Origin: Sphingomonas sp. ERG5
Lineage (GTDB): Bacteria > Pseudomonadota > Alphaproteobacteria > Sphingomonadales > Sphingomonadaceae
Reading direction: 5' to 3'
Assembly (NCBI RefSeq): GCF_000803065.1
Contig: NZ_JSXI01000029.1
Location: 248,001 to 312,000 of the forward strand
Length of the DNA stretch: 64,000 nucleotides
The translations under genes and the position numbers were made by a program. Shown here piece after piece: positions 1-8,974 of the stretch. Each line of letters starts with the position of its first letter. The stretch's first letter is position 1. The notes below the pieces were generated by a model. It worked only from the letters and a program-made list of their open reading frames with translations. It was not told the origin of the DNA and did no database searches.

Positions 1-1
1 C

Positions 2-247
2 AATGAAGCCGCGACCGCCCGAGCGGCGGGCGGGGCGGCGCTTGCCGCCGCGGTCGAAGCGGCGCGGATTGCACGCATTGGCTATGGCCAGGGCAAGTTC
101 GGCCAGCTCGAACTGCTCGAGGCCGAACGCACGCTGGCCGAGACGCGCGGCGCATCGATCGATGCGCTTGCCGCTTACCATGATGCCGAAGCGCGGCTGA
201 AGCGGCTGACCGCTCCCGCGCCCCTTTATTCCGGAGACAATCGATGA
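2..247 (+). CDS. czcC: TolC-family outer membrane efflux protein, C-terminal end (CzcC-like, partial)
   Basis: Only the last 81 residues lie in the window; the gene enters from the left edge. They form a long Ala/Glu/Arg-rich amphipathic helix containing GYGQGKFGQLELLEAERTL, the pattern of the C-terminal periplasmic helical hairpin of outer membrane factors. Its stop overlaps the start of the next gene as ATGA, so the two are probably translationally coupled. Known role of the family: outer membrane channel of a tripartite RND pump. Assignment to CzcC rests mainly on the CzcB and CzcA genes that follow. Confidence 0.85.
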   Translation, partial: NEAATARAAGGAALAAAVEAARIARIGYGQGKFGQLELLEAERTLAETRGASIDALAAYHDAEARLKRLTAPAPLYSGDNR

Positions 248-1407
248 TCCTTCAGGACAAACGCCTGACCGGCGGCATTGCGGCCGCCATTCTTGTCGCG
301 GCGGCGAGCGGATTTTCCGTCGCGCGCTGCACCAGCGAGGCCGCGAAGCCGGTCGCCCCAAAGGTCAATGCACAGGCCGGTGGCAAGGCGCCGGCAAACG
401 ACGCAGTCGAGATGACCGCCGCCGCGATCCGCGAGGCGGGCATCACGACGCAGACGATCGCGGCCGGCGGGCTGGCGGCGGAGATCGTTGCCCATGCCAC
501 CGTCACCGCCGCGCCGAATGGCGAGGCGCTGGTCACTGCCCGGGCGAGCGGCGCGGTGACGCGGGTGTTCAAGCGGCTCGGCGACCCGGTACGGGCAGGC
601 GAGGCGCTGGCGATCGTCGAGAGCCGCGAGGCGGCGCAGATCGCCGCCGACGGCACCACAGCCGCAGCCCGGGCAAGGCTCGCGGTGCGGGGCGTGGCGC
701 GGGAACGCTATCTCTACGATCAGAAAGTGTCGGCGCGTGTCGACCTGGAACGGGCCGAGGCGGAGGCCGCGGCAGCCAATGCCGAGGCGCGCCGTGCGCA
801 AGTCGCGGCGGGGGCGGCGAATGTCACGCGTGACGGGCGCGGCGTGATCGTCGCCAGCCCGATCTCCGGCCGGATCACCGCGCAACAGGTCAGCCTGGGC
901 GCGTTCGTGCAGGCGGAGACGCCGTTGTTCCGGGTCGCCGACCCACGCCTGATCCAGATCGAGGCGGCGCTCGGAGCGATCGATGCGCAGCGGATCGCGG
1001 CCGGCGATGGAGCGGCGATCGAACTGCCCGACGGCCGCATCGTCGCGGCGCGGGTCCGCGCGGTGACGCCGACGCTGAGTGGCGAGACGCGGGCGGCGAC
1101 GGCGGTGATCGACGTCACGGACGGGACACTGCAGCCCGGCCAGTCGGTCCGGGTGCGGCTCAAGCCCGCGAATGTTCAGGCGGGCGGTATCGTCGTGCCG
1201 GAGAGCGCGGTCCAGTCGCTTGAGGGGCGCGACGTTGTGTTCGTGCGCAGCGCGGCCGGCTTCCGGGCGCGGCCGGTGACCACCGGCCGGCGCAGCGCCG
1301 GGCGGATCGAGATCCTGTCCGGCCTCACTGCCGGCCAGACGATCGCGACTGGTGAGGCATTCCTGCTCAAGGCCGAACTGGCCAAGGGCGCAGGCGAGGA
1401 GGACTAA
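244..1407 (+). CDS. czcB: Efflux RND transporter periplasmic adaptor subunit (CzcB-like)
   Basis: A 387-residue HlyD/CusB-type membrane fusion protein. An N-terminal hydrophobic segment (about residues 9-27) anchors or exports it. Two halves of a lipoyl/barrel-sandwich domain are visible (about 95-125, with VFKRLGDPVRAGEAL, and about 195-225, with SPISGRITAQQVSLG). They flank an Ala/Glu-rich coiled coil, and a beta-barrel and C-terminal membrane-proximal domain follow. It should bridge the inner membrane pump and outer membrane channel in the periplasm. The start overlaps the stop of the CzcC gene, and the CzcA start lies 3 bases after its stop, so all three form one operon. Substrate (Zn/Co/Cd class) is inferred from the adjacent pump. 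Confidence 0.9.
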   Translation: MILQDKRLTGGIAAAILVAAASGFSVARCTSEAAKPVAPKVNAQAGGKAPANDAVEMTAAAIREAGITTQTIAAGGLAAEIVAHATVTAAPNGEALVTARASGAVTRVFKRLGDPVRAGEALAIVESREAAQIAADGTTAAARARLAVRGVARERYLYDQKVSARVDLERAEAEAAAANAEARRAQVAAGAANVTRDGRGVIVASPISGRITAQQVSLGAFVQAETPLFRVADPRLIQIEAALGAIDAQRIAAGDGAAIELPDGRIVAARVRAVTPTLSGETRAATAVIDVTDGTLQPGQSVRVRLKPANVQAGGIVVPESAVQSLEGRDVVFVRSAAGFRARPVTTGRRSAGRIEILSGLTAGQTIATGEAFLLKAELAKGAGEED

Positions 1408-1410
1408 GCC

Positions 1411-4400
1411 ATGATCGCGAACCTTATGGCCTTTTCCGTCCGCGCCCGCTGGGCGGTGGTCCTGCTCTTCCTTGTCGTCGCCGGGTTCGGCGCGTGGCAG
1501 CTGACGCGATTGCCGATCGACGCGGTGCCCGACATCACCAACAACCAGGTGCAGATCAACACGGTCGAGCGCGGCCTGTCGCCGGTCGAGATCGAGAAGC
1601 GCGTCACCTTTCCGATCGAGACGGCGCTGGCCGGCATCCCCGGCCTGGAAACCACCCGCTCGCTGTCGCGCAATGGCTTCAGCCAAGTGTCGGCGATCTT
1701 CAGCGACAAGACCAACCTCTATTTTGCGCGCCAGCAGGTCAGTGAGCGGCTGGCCCAGGCCCGCGACACCATTCCCGACGGCGTACAGCCGCAGATCGGG
1801 CCGGTCACCACCGGGCTTGGCGAAGTGCTGATGTATTCGGTCGACTTCGCCAACCCTGGCGGCAAGGGGGCGACGATCCGCAATGGCCGACCGGGCTGGC
1901 AATCGGACGGCAGCTTCCTCACGCCCGAGGGCGCGCGGCTCACCGACGAGGTCGGCCGGGCGGCCTATCTGCGCACGGTGCAGGACTGGATCATCCGGCC
2001 CCAACTCCGCACCGTTCAGGGCGTCGCCGGGATCGATTCGATCGGCGGCTATGCCAAGCAATATGTCGTCGAGCCCGATGCGGTGAAGCTATCCTCCTAC
2101 GGCATCTCCTATTCCGAACTGGCCAAGGCGCTTGAGGCGGCAAACCTTGCGGTCGGCGCCAATTATTTCAATCGCGGCGGCGAGGCGTTTCTGGTTCGCG
2201 CCGATGCCCGAATCCGCGATGTCGACGAGATTGCCGATGCGATCGTAGCGACGCGCGGCGGGGTGCCGGTCGCGGTCAAGGATGTCGCCGCGGTGAAGAT
2301 CGGCGGCGAGCTGCGCACCGGGGCGGCAAGCCAGAACGGCCATGAAGCGGTGATCGGCACCGCGCTGATGCTGATCGGCGAGAATAGCCGTGTGGTTGCG
2401 CGCAGTGTCGGCGAGCGGCTCGACGGCATCGCCAAATCGTTGCCGCCGGGGATCAAGGTGACGACGGTGCTCGACCGGTCGAAGCTGGTCAATGCGACGG
2501 TCGCGACAGTGCAGAAGAACCTGGCCGAAGGCGCGATCCTGGTCGCGATCGCGCTGTTCCTGCTGCTCGGCAATGTCCGGGCGGCGATCATCGCGGTGCT
2601 CGTCATCCCCTTTTCGTTCCTGATGATGGCGATGGGCATGAATGCCTTTCGCGTGCCCGGCAATCTGATGAGCCTCGGCGCGCTCGATTTCGGCCTGATC
2701 GTCGATGGGGCGGTGATTATCATCGAGAATTGCCTGGCGCGGCTTGCGCTTCGCCAGGAGCATGAAGGCCGGCTGCTCGTGCTGAGCGAGCGGCTCGAGG
2801 AGACGATGCGGGCGTCGCAGGAGATGATCAAGCCGACCGTGTTCGGCCAGGCGATCATCCTGCTCGCCTTCGCGCCGCTGCTGATGTTCACCGGCGTCGA
2901 GGGCAAGACCTTCTCGCCAATGGCGATCACCATCATGCTCGCGCTGGTCGCGGCCTTCATCCTGGCGCTGACTCTCGTCCCGGCGCTGGTCGCCCTGCTG
3001 ATCCGCGGCAAGGTCTCCGAGAAGGAGGTGTGGATCATTGCCCGGACCAAGGCGCTCTACGCGCCGCTGCTCGATCGCGCCGTGGCGCGGCCCTGGCCGT
3101 TCATTGGCGCCGGGATTGCCTTTTTTGCGGCGTCGGCGCTGGTGTTCGGGTCATTGGGGCAGGAGTTCATCCCGCAGCTCGACGAGAAGAATGTCGCGCT
3201 GGCCTCGACCCGCGTGCCCTCGGTCAGCCTCGAAAAGTCGCTCGCCATGCAGCGCGAGGTCGAGCGGGTGGTCACCAGCCTGCCCGAAGTGGCGGTGATG
3301 TTCTCCAAGACCGGCACCGCCGAAGTGGCGACCGATCCGATGCCACCGAACGTCTCGGACGGCTTCGTGATCCTGAAGCCGCAGTCGGAATGGCCGGCGG
3401 GCGTGACCAGCAAGGCCGATGTGCTGAAGCGGATCGAGGAGAAGTCCGGTGCCAAGATCGGCAATGCGTTCGAGGTTAGCCAGCCGATCCAGCTGCGCTT
3501 CAACGAGTTGATCGCCGGGGTGCGCGGCGATGTTGCGATCAAGCTGTACGGCGACGATCTCGACAAGATGGGCGCCACGGCCCAGCATATCGTGCGTGTG
3601 CTCCAGACCATTCCCGGCGCCGCGGATGTGAAAGCGGAACAGACCAGCGGGTCACCGACGCTCGACGTGAAGTTCGATCGCGCGGCGATCGCGCGCTATG
3701 GCCTGACCGTCGCGGAAGTCGCCGACACCGTGGCGGCGGCGATGGCGGGGCGCGACGCGGGACTGTTGTTCGAAGGCGACCGCCGCTTCGAGGTGACGGT
3801 GCGCGTGCCGGCGGCGACGCGCGAGAGCATCGATGCGCTGGCTGCACTACCCGTGCTCCTGCCGCAGGAAGCGGGCGAAAGGCGCGGATCGGTGCCGCTA
3901 TCGCAAGTGGCGCAGTTCCGTTTCAGTGAAGGGCTGAACCAGATCAGCCGCGAGAATGGCAAAAGGCGCGTGGTGATCCAGGCCAATGTGCGCGGCCGCG
4001 ATGTGGGATCGTTCGTGCTCGACGCCCGGGCCAAGGTGGACGAGGTGGCGTTGCCGGCCGGGTCGTATCTGGAATGGGGCGGCCAGTTCCAGAGCCTCCA
4101 GGCCGCGTCGCAACGCCTCGCGATCGTCGTGCCACTGTGCTTCCTGGCGATCTTCGGCCTGCTCTACATGGCGCTGGGCGGGTTCGCCCGGGCGGCCTCG
4201 GTATTCCTTGCCGTGCCATTGGGGCTTGCCGGAGGCGTGTTCACGCTGTGGCTTACGGGTATCTCCTTCTCCGTCTCGGCGGCGGTCGGATTCATCTGCC
4301 TTGCCGGTGTGGCGGTGCTCAACGGCCTGGTGGTGATGACCGCGATCCGCGAGAAGCTGGAGGCCGGGATCGCACTCGGGCAGGCGATTACCGAGGGCAT

Positions 4401-4650
4401 GTTCGAAAAGGTCCGACCGGTGATCATGACCGGTTTCGTACCGGCGATCGGCTTCGTGCCGATGGCGCTTGCCACCGGCACCGGCGCCGAAGTGCAGAAG
4501 CCGCTCGCCATGGTGGTGATCGGCGGGCTGATCGCGGCGACGATCCTGACGCTGCTGGTGCTGCCGGCCATATCGAAGGTGGTGCTGGGCCTGGACGAGC
4601 GGGCCGCGCGCCGGGGGGCCCCACACCATGCCGCGACAGCGGCGGCCTGA
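1411..4650 (+). CDS. czcA: CzcA-family heavy-metal efflux RND transporter
   Basis: A 1079-residue inner membrane pump of the HME-RND class. The layout is classic: TM1 at the N-terminus followed by VPDITNNQVQINT, a large periplasmic loop, a membrane bundle with the proton-relay signature DFGLIVDGAVIIIEN (Asp426, Asp432, Glu439), a second periplasmic loop, and a closing TM bundle. The DFG..VDGAV..EN motif is characteristic of divalent-cation (Zn/Co/Cd) pumps rather than Cu/Ag pumps. Full length for the family. It follows czcB after 3 bases and is followed within 15 bases by a DUF190 gene, as is common in sphingomonad czc operons. The exact metal is not determinable from sequence. Confidence 0.93.
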   Translation: MIANLMAFSVRARWAVVLLFLVVAGFGAWQLTRLPIDAVPDITNNQVQINTVERGLSPVEIEKRVTFPIETALAGIPGLETTRSLSRNGFSQVSAIFSDKTNLYFARQQVSERLAQARDTIPDGVQPQIGPVTTGLGEVLMYSVDFANPGGKGATIRNGRPGWQSDGSFLTPEGARLTDEVGRAAYLRTVQDWIIRPQLRTVQGVAGIDSIGGYAKQYVVEPDAVKLSSYGISYSELAKALEAANLAVGANYFNRGGEAFLVRADARIRDVDEIADAIVATRGGVPVAVKDVAAVKIGGELRTGAASQNGHEAVIGTALMLIGENSRVVARSVGERLDGIAKSLPPGIKVTTVLDRSKLVNATVATVQKNLAEGAILVAIALFLLLGNVRAAIIAVLVIPFSFLMMAMGMNAFRVPGNLMSLGALDFGLIVDGAVIIIENCLARLALRQEHEGRLLVLSERLEETMRASQEMIKPTVFGQAIILLAFAPLLMFTGVEGKTFSPMAITIMLALVAAFILALTLVPALVALLIRGKVSEKEVWIIARTKALYAPLLDRAVARPWPFIGAGIAFFAASALVFGSLGQEFIPQLDEKNVALASTRVPSVSLEKSLAMQREVERVVTSLPEVAVMFSKTGTAEVATDPMPPNVSDGFVILKPQSEWPAGVTSKADVLKRIEEKSGAKIGNAFEVSQPIQLRFNELIAGVRGDVAIKLYGDDLDKMGATAQHIVRVLQTIPGAADVKAEQTSGSPTLDVKFDRAAIARYGLTVAEVADTVAAAMAGRDAGLLFEGDRRFEVTVRVPAATRESIDALAALPVLLPQEAGERRGSVPLSQVAQFRFSEGLNQISRENGKRRVVIQANVRGRDVGSFVLDARAKVDEVALPAGSYLEWGGQFQSLQAASQRLAIVVPLCFLAIFGLLYMALGGFARAASVFLAVPLGLAGGVFTLWLTGISFSVSAAVGFICLAGVAVLNGLVVMTAIREKLEAGIALGQAITEGMFEKVRPVIMTGFVPAIGFVPMALATGTGAEVQKPLAMVVIGGLIAATILTLLVLPAISKVVLGLDERAARRGAPHHAATAAA

Positions 4651-4664
4651 GAGAGGAGATGATG

Positions 4665-5009
4665 ATGAGCGACCACACAAAACTGCTGCGCATCTACACC
4701 GACGAGGCCGCCTATTTCGGCGATCACAAGGTGTTCGAACTGGTCGTATCCCGGGCGCGGGATGCAACGCTGGCCGGCGTCACGGTCCTGGAAGCACTGC
4801 TGGGATTTGGCCGGTCGGCGCATGCCCATCGCCGCCATTTCCTTGAAAACGACCGGGCCGTGGTGATCGAGATCGTTGACCGGGACGCGCGACTGCGTGC
4901 CTTTGTCGACGATCTGGCCGATATTCCCGGCATCGGATTGATCACCCTGGAGGCGGTCGAAGTGCTGGACGGCAAGACCAGCACCGTCAACGCCCCAGCC
5001 GGCGCCTGA
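4665..5009 (+). CDS. DUF190 family PII-like protein
   Basis: A 114-residue cytoplasmic protein of the DUF190 family, a small PII-like ferredoxin fold. Family features visible are LLRIYTDEAAYF near the N-terminus, LAGVTVLEALLGFG in the middle and IEIVDRDARLRAFVDDL near the end. Three successive ATG codons occur (4659, 4662, 4665); the third was chosen because it sits 6 bases after the AGGAG at 4654-4658. It lies between the Czc pump and a CDF exporter in the same direction, suggesting a regulatory or metal-sensing accessory role in efflux. No function has been proven for this family as far as I know. Confidence 0.85.
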   Translation: MSDHTKLLRIYTDEAAYFGDHKVFELVVSRARDATLAGVTVLEALLGFGRSAHAHRRHFLENDRAVVIEIVDRDARLRAFVDDLADIPGIGLITLEAVEVLDGKTSTVNAPAGA

Positions 5010-5024
5010 GCAAGGAGGAACGAC

Positions 5025-5939
5025 ATGCACGATCACGCAGCGGGCGGACATGCCCATGATCACACCGCCGGCGCCAACGCCACCAAGTTGAAATGGGCGC
5101 TGGGGCTGACCGCGACCTATCTCGTCGCCGAGGTCATTGGCGGTTTCTACTTCAACAGCCTGGCGTTGTTGTCCGACGCCGCGCACATGATGACCGATGT
5201 CGCGGCGCTGATCATCGCGCTGCTGGCGATCAGCTTCGGCCAGAAGCCGGCGGACAGCCGCCGCACCTTCGGCTATCGCCGCTTCGAGATATTGGCGGCG
5301 GCGTTCAACGCGGTGCTGCTGTTCGCGATCGCGATCTACGTGCTGGTCGAGGCGATCAGGCGCTTTTCCAACCCCGAACCGGTCCAGTCGACCGGTATGA
5401 TGATCGTCGCGACGATCGGCCTCCTTGTGAACATCGTGTCGATGCGGTTGCTCATGTCGGGCAAGGACAAGAGCTTCAACATCAAGGGCGCCTATCTTGA
5501 GGTGTGGGCGGACATGATCGGCTCGGTCGGCGTCATCGCCGGGGCGATCGCGATCCGCTTCACCGGATGGACCTGGGTCGATCCGATCGTCGCGGTCGGC
5601 ATCGGGTTATGGGTGTTGCCGCGCACCTGGATCCTGCTGCGCGATACGACCAATGTCCTGCTCGAAGGTGTGCCGAACGGTATCGACCTGAACGAGGTGC
5701 GCGTCGCGATCGCCGGGGTGGCCGGGGTCTCCGATGTCCACGACCTGCATATCTGGTCGATGAGCAATGACGACATATCCTGCACCGCGCATGTCACGCT
5801 CGGCCAGGGTGCTGCCCCCGACGAGGTGCGGGGCCGGGTGGTCGCCTTGCTCGATCAGCAATTCGAGATCGGCCATGCCACCGTCCAGACCGAAGGGCCG
5901 GGTGAGGAATGCGAGGTCGGCGGGCAGGTGCATCCTTAG
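5025..5939 (+). CDS. czcD: Cation diffusion facilitator exporter (CzcD-type)
   Basis: A 304-residue six-TM cation/proton antiporter. The N-terminus is a His-rich metal-binding tail (HDHAAGGHAHDH). TM2 carries the HxxxD metal site in LLSDAAHMMTDVAAL, and TM5 has YLEVWADMIGSVGV, the CzcD-like variant of the second site. The C-terminal cytoplasmic domain holds the VHDLHIWSM segment of the CDF dimerisation fold. An AGGAGG-like site (caaggagg) precedes the ATG. It exports Zn/Co/Cd from the cytoplasm, complementing the periplasmic CzcCBA pump, and is the last gene of this metal-resistance operon. Confidence 0.92.
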   Translation: MHDHAAGGHAHDHTAGANATKLKWALGLTATYLVAEVIGGFYFNSLALLSDAAHMMTDVAALIIALLAISFGQKPADSRRTFGYRRFEILAAAFNAVLLFAIAIYVLVEAIRRFSNPEPVQSTGMMIVATIGLLVNIVSMRLLMSGKDKSFNIKGAYLEVWADMIGSVGVIAGAIAIRFTGWTWVDPIVAVGIGLWVLPRTWILLRDTTNVLLEGVPNGIDLNEVRVAIAGVAGVSDVHDLHIWSMSNDDISCTAHVTLGQGAAPDEVRGRVVALLDQQFEIGHATVQTEGPGEECEVGGQVHP

Positions 5940-5964
5940 GGCTGATCCGCTCCGTCCGTTTGCC

Positions 5965-6012
5965 CTGAGCCTGTCGAAGGGCAGGGTCGCGCATGGGCTT
6001 CGACAGGCTCAG
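5965..6012. repeat. Inverted repeat with 15-bp arms (REP-like)
   Basis: The arms CTGAGCCTGTCGAAG (5965-5979) and CTTCGACAGGCTCAG (5998-6012) are perfectly complementary. Related but degenerate copies occur at 11791-11897 and as a half site near 21890. Such CTGAGC(C/T)TGTCGAAG elements are dispersed in sphingomonad intergenic DNA. Probably a REP-like element that may also act as a transcription terminator after the CDF gene. Confidence 0.7.
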
Positions 6013-6148
6013 CCCGAACTGAGGGTTGCGATACGAGTTGCGGCCACATCGCACCCCTGTCTTCCGCTGTTATTTCGGAATAAAAACCCCACCCCTGTTA
6101 AGTTGGATCTGAAGCGCCGATTTTCGACCTGCTTACAGTGTCTTGAGC

Positions 6149-6219
6149 CTTTTCACCGCTGTTGTCGATAACAGCGGTGAAAAGCGCAACAACAGCGGTG
6201 AGCTGACCGCTGTTGTTGC
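6149..6219. repeat. Two adjacent hairpins sharing an ACAGCGGT core
   Basis: The first hairpin has 15-bp perfect arms (6149-6163 and 6170-6184) around GTCGAT. The second has 14-bp perfect arms (6186-6199 and 6206-6219) around GAGCTG. The inner sequence AACAGCGGT/ACCGCTGTT is common to both, so the four arms can also pair crosswise. No strong T-run follows on either strand. Confidence 0.75.
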
Positions 6220-6403
6220 TCAAGCAGCGGGCGCAACCGCTGGTTCTTTTCCAGTCATGTCATAGAGCGGGGCGGTAGGCTGGCATTCCGTCCGCCGCCA
6301 CGCTGTCATGGCCCGCCGCAAGGTTGAATCGATGGTGCTGATGGCCGATCCGTTGGCCTCCTCGGCGATCATCAGCAAGATGACATTTGATTGAGCCACC
6401 GCC

Positions 6404-6486
6404 GTCATCCTCGCGAAAGCGAGGATCCCGCTTCTTATTCTGAGTGCGGAGCAAGGCAGCGGGATCCCCGCTTTCGCGGGGATGAC
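6404..6486. repeat. Inverted repeat with 29-bp arms (REP-like)
   Basis: The arms at 6404-6432 and 6458-6486 pair with two mismatches and are framed by GTCATCC and GATGAC. Each arm contains its own small palindrome (CTCGCGAAAGCGAG and CCCGCTTTCGCGGG). This is a widespread proteobacterial intergenic repeat type. Confidence 0.7.
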
Positions 6487-6726
6487 GAGGTAGAATCTGC
6501 TTGAAGTCTCTGACTCTAAAGAATCAGCCTCGCCGCGAAATACGTCCCCACAACGACTGGGGCCGCATCAGGGCCAAGCGCTTACCGATCGCGTTAGGGT
6601 GCAGTGCAATAGCGTGGTAGACGGGACCATCACCGACTCCGCCGAGCAGGCTTTGCGTGACAGAGAGATGATCGTGCTCCCGCCTGCCAGTGAGAGACTC
6701 GTCGTGCCCCTTACCTGTCCAATGTC

Positions 6727-7818
6727 ATGACCGTCGCGTTGATCGACCCGATCCGTAGCCTGGAAGATGCGCAGATCCTGGCGCAGGCAATCGTCAACAC
6801 CATCCCCGAGCCGTTCCTGGTGCTTGACGAGGGGTTCCGCGTGCTTTCGGCGAGCCGGTCCTTCTACGATATCTTCCAGGTCGATCCGGTCGATACGCAG
6901 GGACGGTTGCTGTTCGCGCTGGGCGACGGGCAATGGAATATCCCGGCGCTGCGCCATCTGCTCGAGACGATCATCCCCGATCAGGCGGAGATGGACAATT
7001 TCGAGGTCGAGCACGACTTCCCGACAATCGGTCCGCGCATCATGCTGCTCAACGCGCGCAAGGTGCTGTACGACGACAGCCCGGCGATCACCATCCTGCT
7101 CGCCTTTCGCGACATCACCGCGCGGCGCGCGATCGAACGCAATCAGGCTGCCCTCCTTGCGCAGGCCGAGGAGTTGCTGCGCCAGAAACAGATATTGTTC
7201 CAGGAAATGCAGCACCGCGTCGCCAACAGCCTGCAGATCATCGCCAGCATCCTGCTGCTCAAGGCGCGCGCCGTGTCGTCGGAGGAAACCCGCTTTCATC
7301 TGAATGACGCGCATCAGCGCGTCATGTCGGTCGCGGCGGTCCAGCAATCCCTCCATGCGGCGGACGGCATCGACCAGATCGAGGTCGCGGTCTATCTTGA
7401 GAAACTGTCCGCCGGCCTGTCATCGTCAATGGTCGGGGAAAGCCGCCCGATCGCTATTCGCGCGATGTCCGACAGCGGCATGATCGAATCGTCGGTTGCG
7501 GTCAGCCTGGGGCTGATCGTCACCGAGCTGGTGATCAACGCGATCAAATATGCCTTTCCCGAAGACAAGGCGGATGCAGCGATCCGGATCAGTTACGAGA
7601 TCGATGGCACGGATTGGCGGCTGGCGGTGTCCGACAATGGCGTCGGGCTTCCGGAAACGTTCAGCAGCGTTCCCGGCGACCGGGGACTGGGCACATCGAT
7701 CATCAACGCCCTGACCAAGCAGCTCAATGCGCGGGTCGAAAGGATCAGTGATGCCGGGGGACTGACCATTTCGATCACGCGCGCGACCTTCACGCCGCGG
7801 TTAAAGGCGGTGGCCTGA
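6727..7818 (+). CDS. PAS-domain sensor histidine kinase (HisKA_2/HWE-like)
   Basis: A 363-residue cytoplasmic kinase with no TM segment. Residues about 20-130 form a PAS domain (IPEPFLVLDEGFRVLSASRS). About 155-235 is a HisKA_2 dimerisation domain with the phospho-acceptor in EMQHRVANSLQIIAS (His163). The remainder is a HATPase_c domain with the N box (ELVINAIKYAF), a G1 box (DNGVGLP) and GLGTSIINAL. This class is typical of alphaproteobacterial general-stress and light or redox signalling. No response regulator is adjacent, so it is an orphan kinase here. Its signal is unknown. Confidence 0.85.
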   Translation: MTVALIDPIRSLEDAQILAQAIVNTIPEPFLVLDEGFRVLSASRSFYDIFQVDPVDTQGRLLFALGDGQWNIPALRHLLETIIPDQAEMDNFEVEHDFPTIGPRIMLLNARKVLYDDSPAITILLAFRDITARRAIERNQAALLAQAEELLRQKQILFQEMQHRVANSLQIIASILLLKARAVSSEETRFHLNDAHQRVMSVAAVQQSLHAADGIDQIEVAVYLEKLSAGLSSSMVGESRPIAIRAMSDSGMIESSVAVSLGLIVTELVINAIKYAFPEDKADAAIRISYEIDGTDWRLAVSDNGVGLPETFSSVPGDRGLGTSIINALTKQLNARVERISDAGGLTISITRATFTPRLKAVA

Positions 7819-7837
7819 GGGCGCACTCTTTTCATCC

Positions 7838-7914
7838 CCGTTCGTTTCGAGCGAAGTCCAGAAACAAGCCATAAATACTGCGCGAAGTTTCTCCACTTCG
7901 CTCGAAACGAACGG
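7838..7914. repeat. Inverted repeat with 20-bp arms between convergent genes
   Basis: The arms at 7838-7857 and 7895-7914 are perfectly complementary (core CGTTCGTTTCGAGCGAAG). It lies between the convergent kinase and phosphate transporter genes, and may act as a bidirectional terminator or REP element. Confidence 0.7.
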
Positions 7915-7928
7915 AGGGGAGGATCGTC

Positions 7929-8927
7929 CTAAACGAACAGCCCCGCCACAAGATACGTCCCCGCGCCCACCAGGGCGGCGGCCGGAAGGGTAACGGTCCA
8001 GGCGACGATGATATTCGTCGCGACGTTCCAGCGCACTGCCGACAGCCGCCGCGCCGCGCCGACGCCGACGATTGCGCCGGTGATGGTGTGAGTCGAGGAC
8101 ACCGGGATGCCCCAGAAATTCGCCGCGAACAGCGTGATCGCGCCGCCGGTCTCCGCACAGAAACCCTGGGCCGGGGTCAGCCGGGTGATCTTCGACCCCA
8201 TGGTGTGGACGATGCGCCAGCCGCCCGACAAGGTGCCGAGTGCCATTGCCGCCTGGCAGGTCAGCACGACCCAGAACGGGATGTGGAACCCGCCGTGCAG
8301 CAGCCCTTGCGAATAGAGCAGCACTGCGATGATCCCCATCGTCTTCTGCGCATCATTGCCGCCATGGCCGAGCGAATAGAGCGCGGCCGAGACGAGTTGC
8401 AGCTTGCGGAAGCGTTTGTCGACGCCGAGCGGGGTCAGTCTCAGACTCGTCCAGGCAACCAGCAGCACCAGCACCAAAGCGAGCCCCAGCCCGATCGCGG
8501 GCGACAGGAAGATCGCGGCGACGGTCTTGATCACGCCGCTCCATACGATCGCGCCAAAGCCGATCTTGGCGATGCCCGCGCCGAGCAATCCGCCGATCAA
8601 CGCATGGCTGCTGCTCGATGGGATGCCGAGTACCCAGGTGGTGACGTTCCAGAAGATCGCGCCGACCAGAGCGGCGAAGATTACTTGCGGGTCGATCACC
8701 TGTGCCTGGACGATGCCGGTGCCGATGGTCTGCGCGACATGCAGCCCGAACACGGCAAAGGCGATGAAGTTGAAGAATGCCGCCCACAGCACGGCATATT
8801 GCGGCTTCAATACGCGCGTCGAGACCACGGTGGCGATCGAGTTCGCCGCATCGTGCAGGCCGTTGAGAAAATCGAACAGCAAGGCAATGCCGATCAACCC
8901 GATCAGCAAGGGAAGCGAAAGAGTCAC
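7929..8927 (-). CDS. pit: Inorganic phosphate transporter, PiT family
   Basis: A 332-residue inner membrane protein with about ten TM segments. Both PiT signature repeats are present: GLHDAANSIATVVSTRVL near the N-terminus and GHGGNDAQKTMGIIAVLLY in the middle, each with the conserved (G/N)xxDAxN/Q pattern. It moves metal-phosphate with protons. The start is GTG at 8927. It lies downstream of a DUF47 (PhoU-like) gene in the same direction, the usual pit partner. The gap contains a hairpin and a long perfect inverted repeat, so the two may be separately transcribed or differentially stabilised. Confidence 0.9.
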   Translation of the reverse strand: MTLSLPLLIGLIGIALLFDFLNGLHDAANSIATVVSTRVLKPQYAVLWAAFFNFIAFAVFGLHVAQTIGTGIVQAQVIDPQVIFAALVGAIFWNVTTWVLGIPSSSSHALIGGLLGAGIAKIGFGAIVWSGVIKTVAAIFLSPAIGLGLALVLVLLVAWTSLRLTPLGVDKRFRKLQLVSAALYSLGHGGNDAQKTMGIIAVLLYSQGLLHGGFHIPFWVVLTCQAAMALGTLSGGWRIVHTMGSKITRLTPAQGFCAETGGAITLFAANFWGIPVSSTHTITGAIVGVGAARRLSAVRWNVATNIIVAWTVTLPAAALVGAGTYLVAGLFV

Positions 8928-8950
8928 GCGGCGATGGCCCGGTTTATTTG

Positions 8951-8974
8951 AAAATGCGCGAAAGAGCGCATTTT
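8951..8974. repeat. Small hairpin upstream of pit
   Basis: The arms AAAATGCGC and GCGCATTTT pair perfectly around GAAAGA. On the minus strand it follows the long inverted repeat and precedes the pit start by about 20 bases. It could be a weak terminator or a 5' UTR structure. Confidence 0.5.

Larger units (their letters stand above)
5940..6726. other. Non-coding repeat-rich spacer
   Basis: A 787-base stretch between the CDF exporter and the sensor kinase. It holds an inverted repeat (5965-6012), two nested hairpins (6149-6219) and a larger inverted repeat (6404-6486), listed separately. A minus-strand ORF of 62 codons (6408 down to 6220) begins inside the last repeat and matches no family I recognise. 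It could be a gene remnant ending at the hairpins. Nothing else is supported. Confidence 0.6.

Noticed and set aside
226..2061. 611-codon minus-strand ORF opposite czcB and czcA
   Set aside because: It is the antisense shadow of well-supported RND genes, with Arg/Asp/His-rich low-complexity translation and no domain. High GC creates such frames.
6220..6408. 62-codon minus-strand ORF
   Set aside because: Its start codon lies inside a dispersed inverted repeat and the product matches nothing. At best a gene remnant, so it is only mentioned in the spacer note.
8088..8951. 287-codon plus-strand ORF opposite pit
   Set aside because: Antisense shadow of a conserved PiT transporter, lacking any motif.
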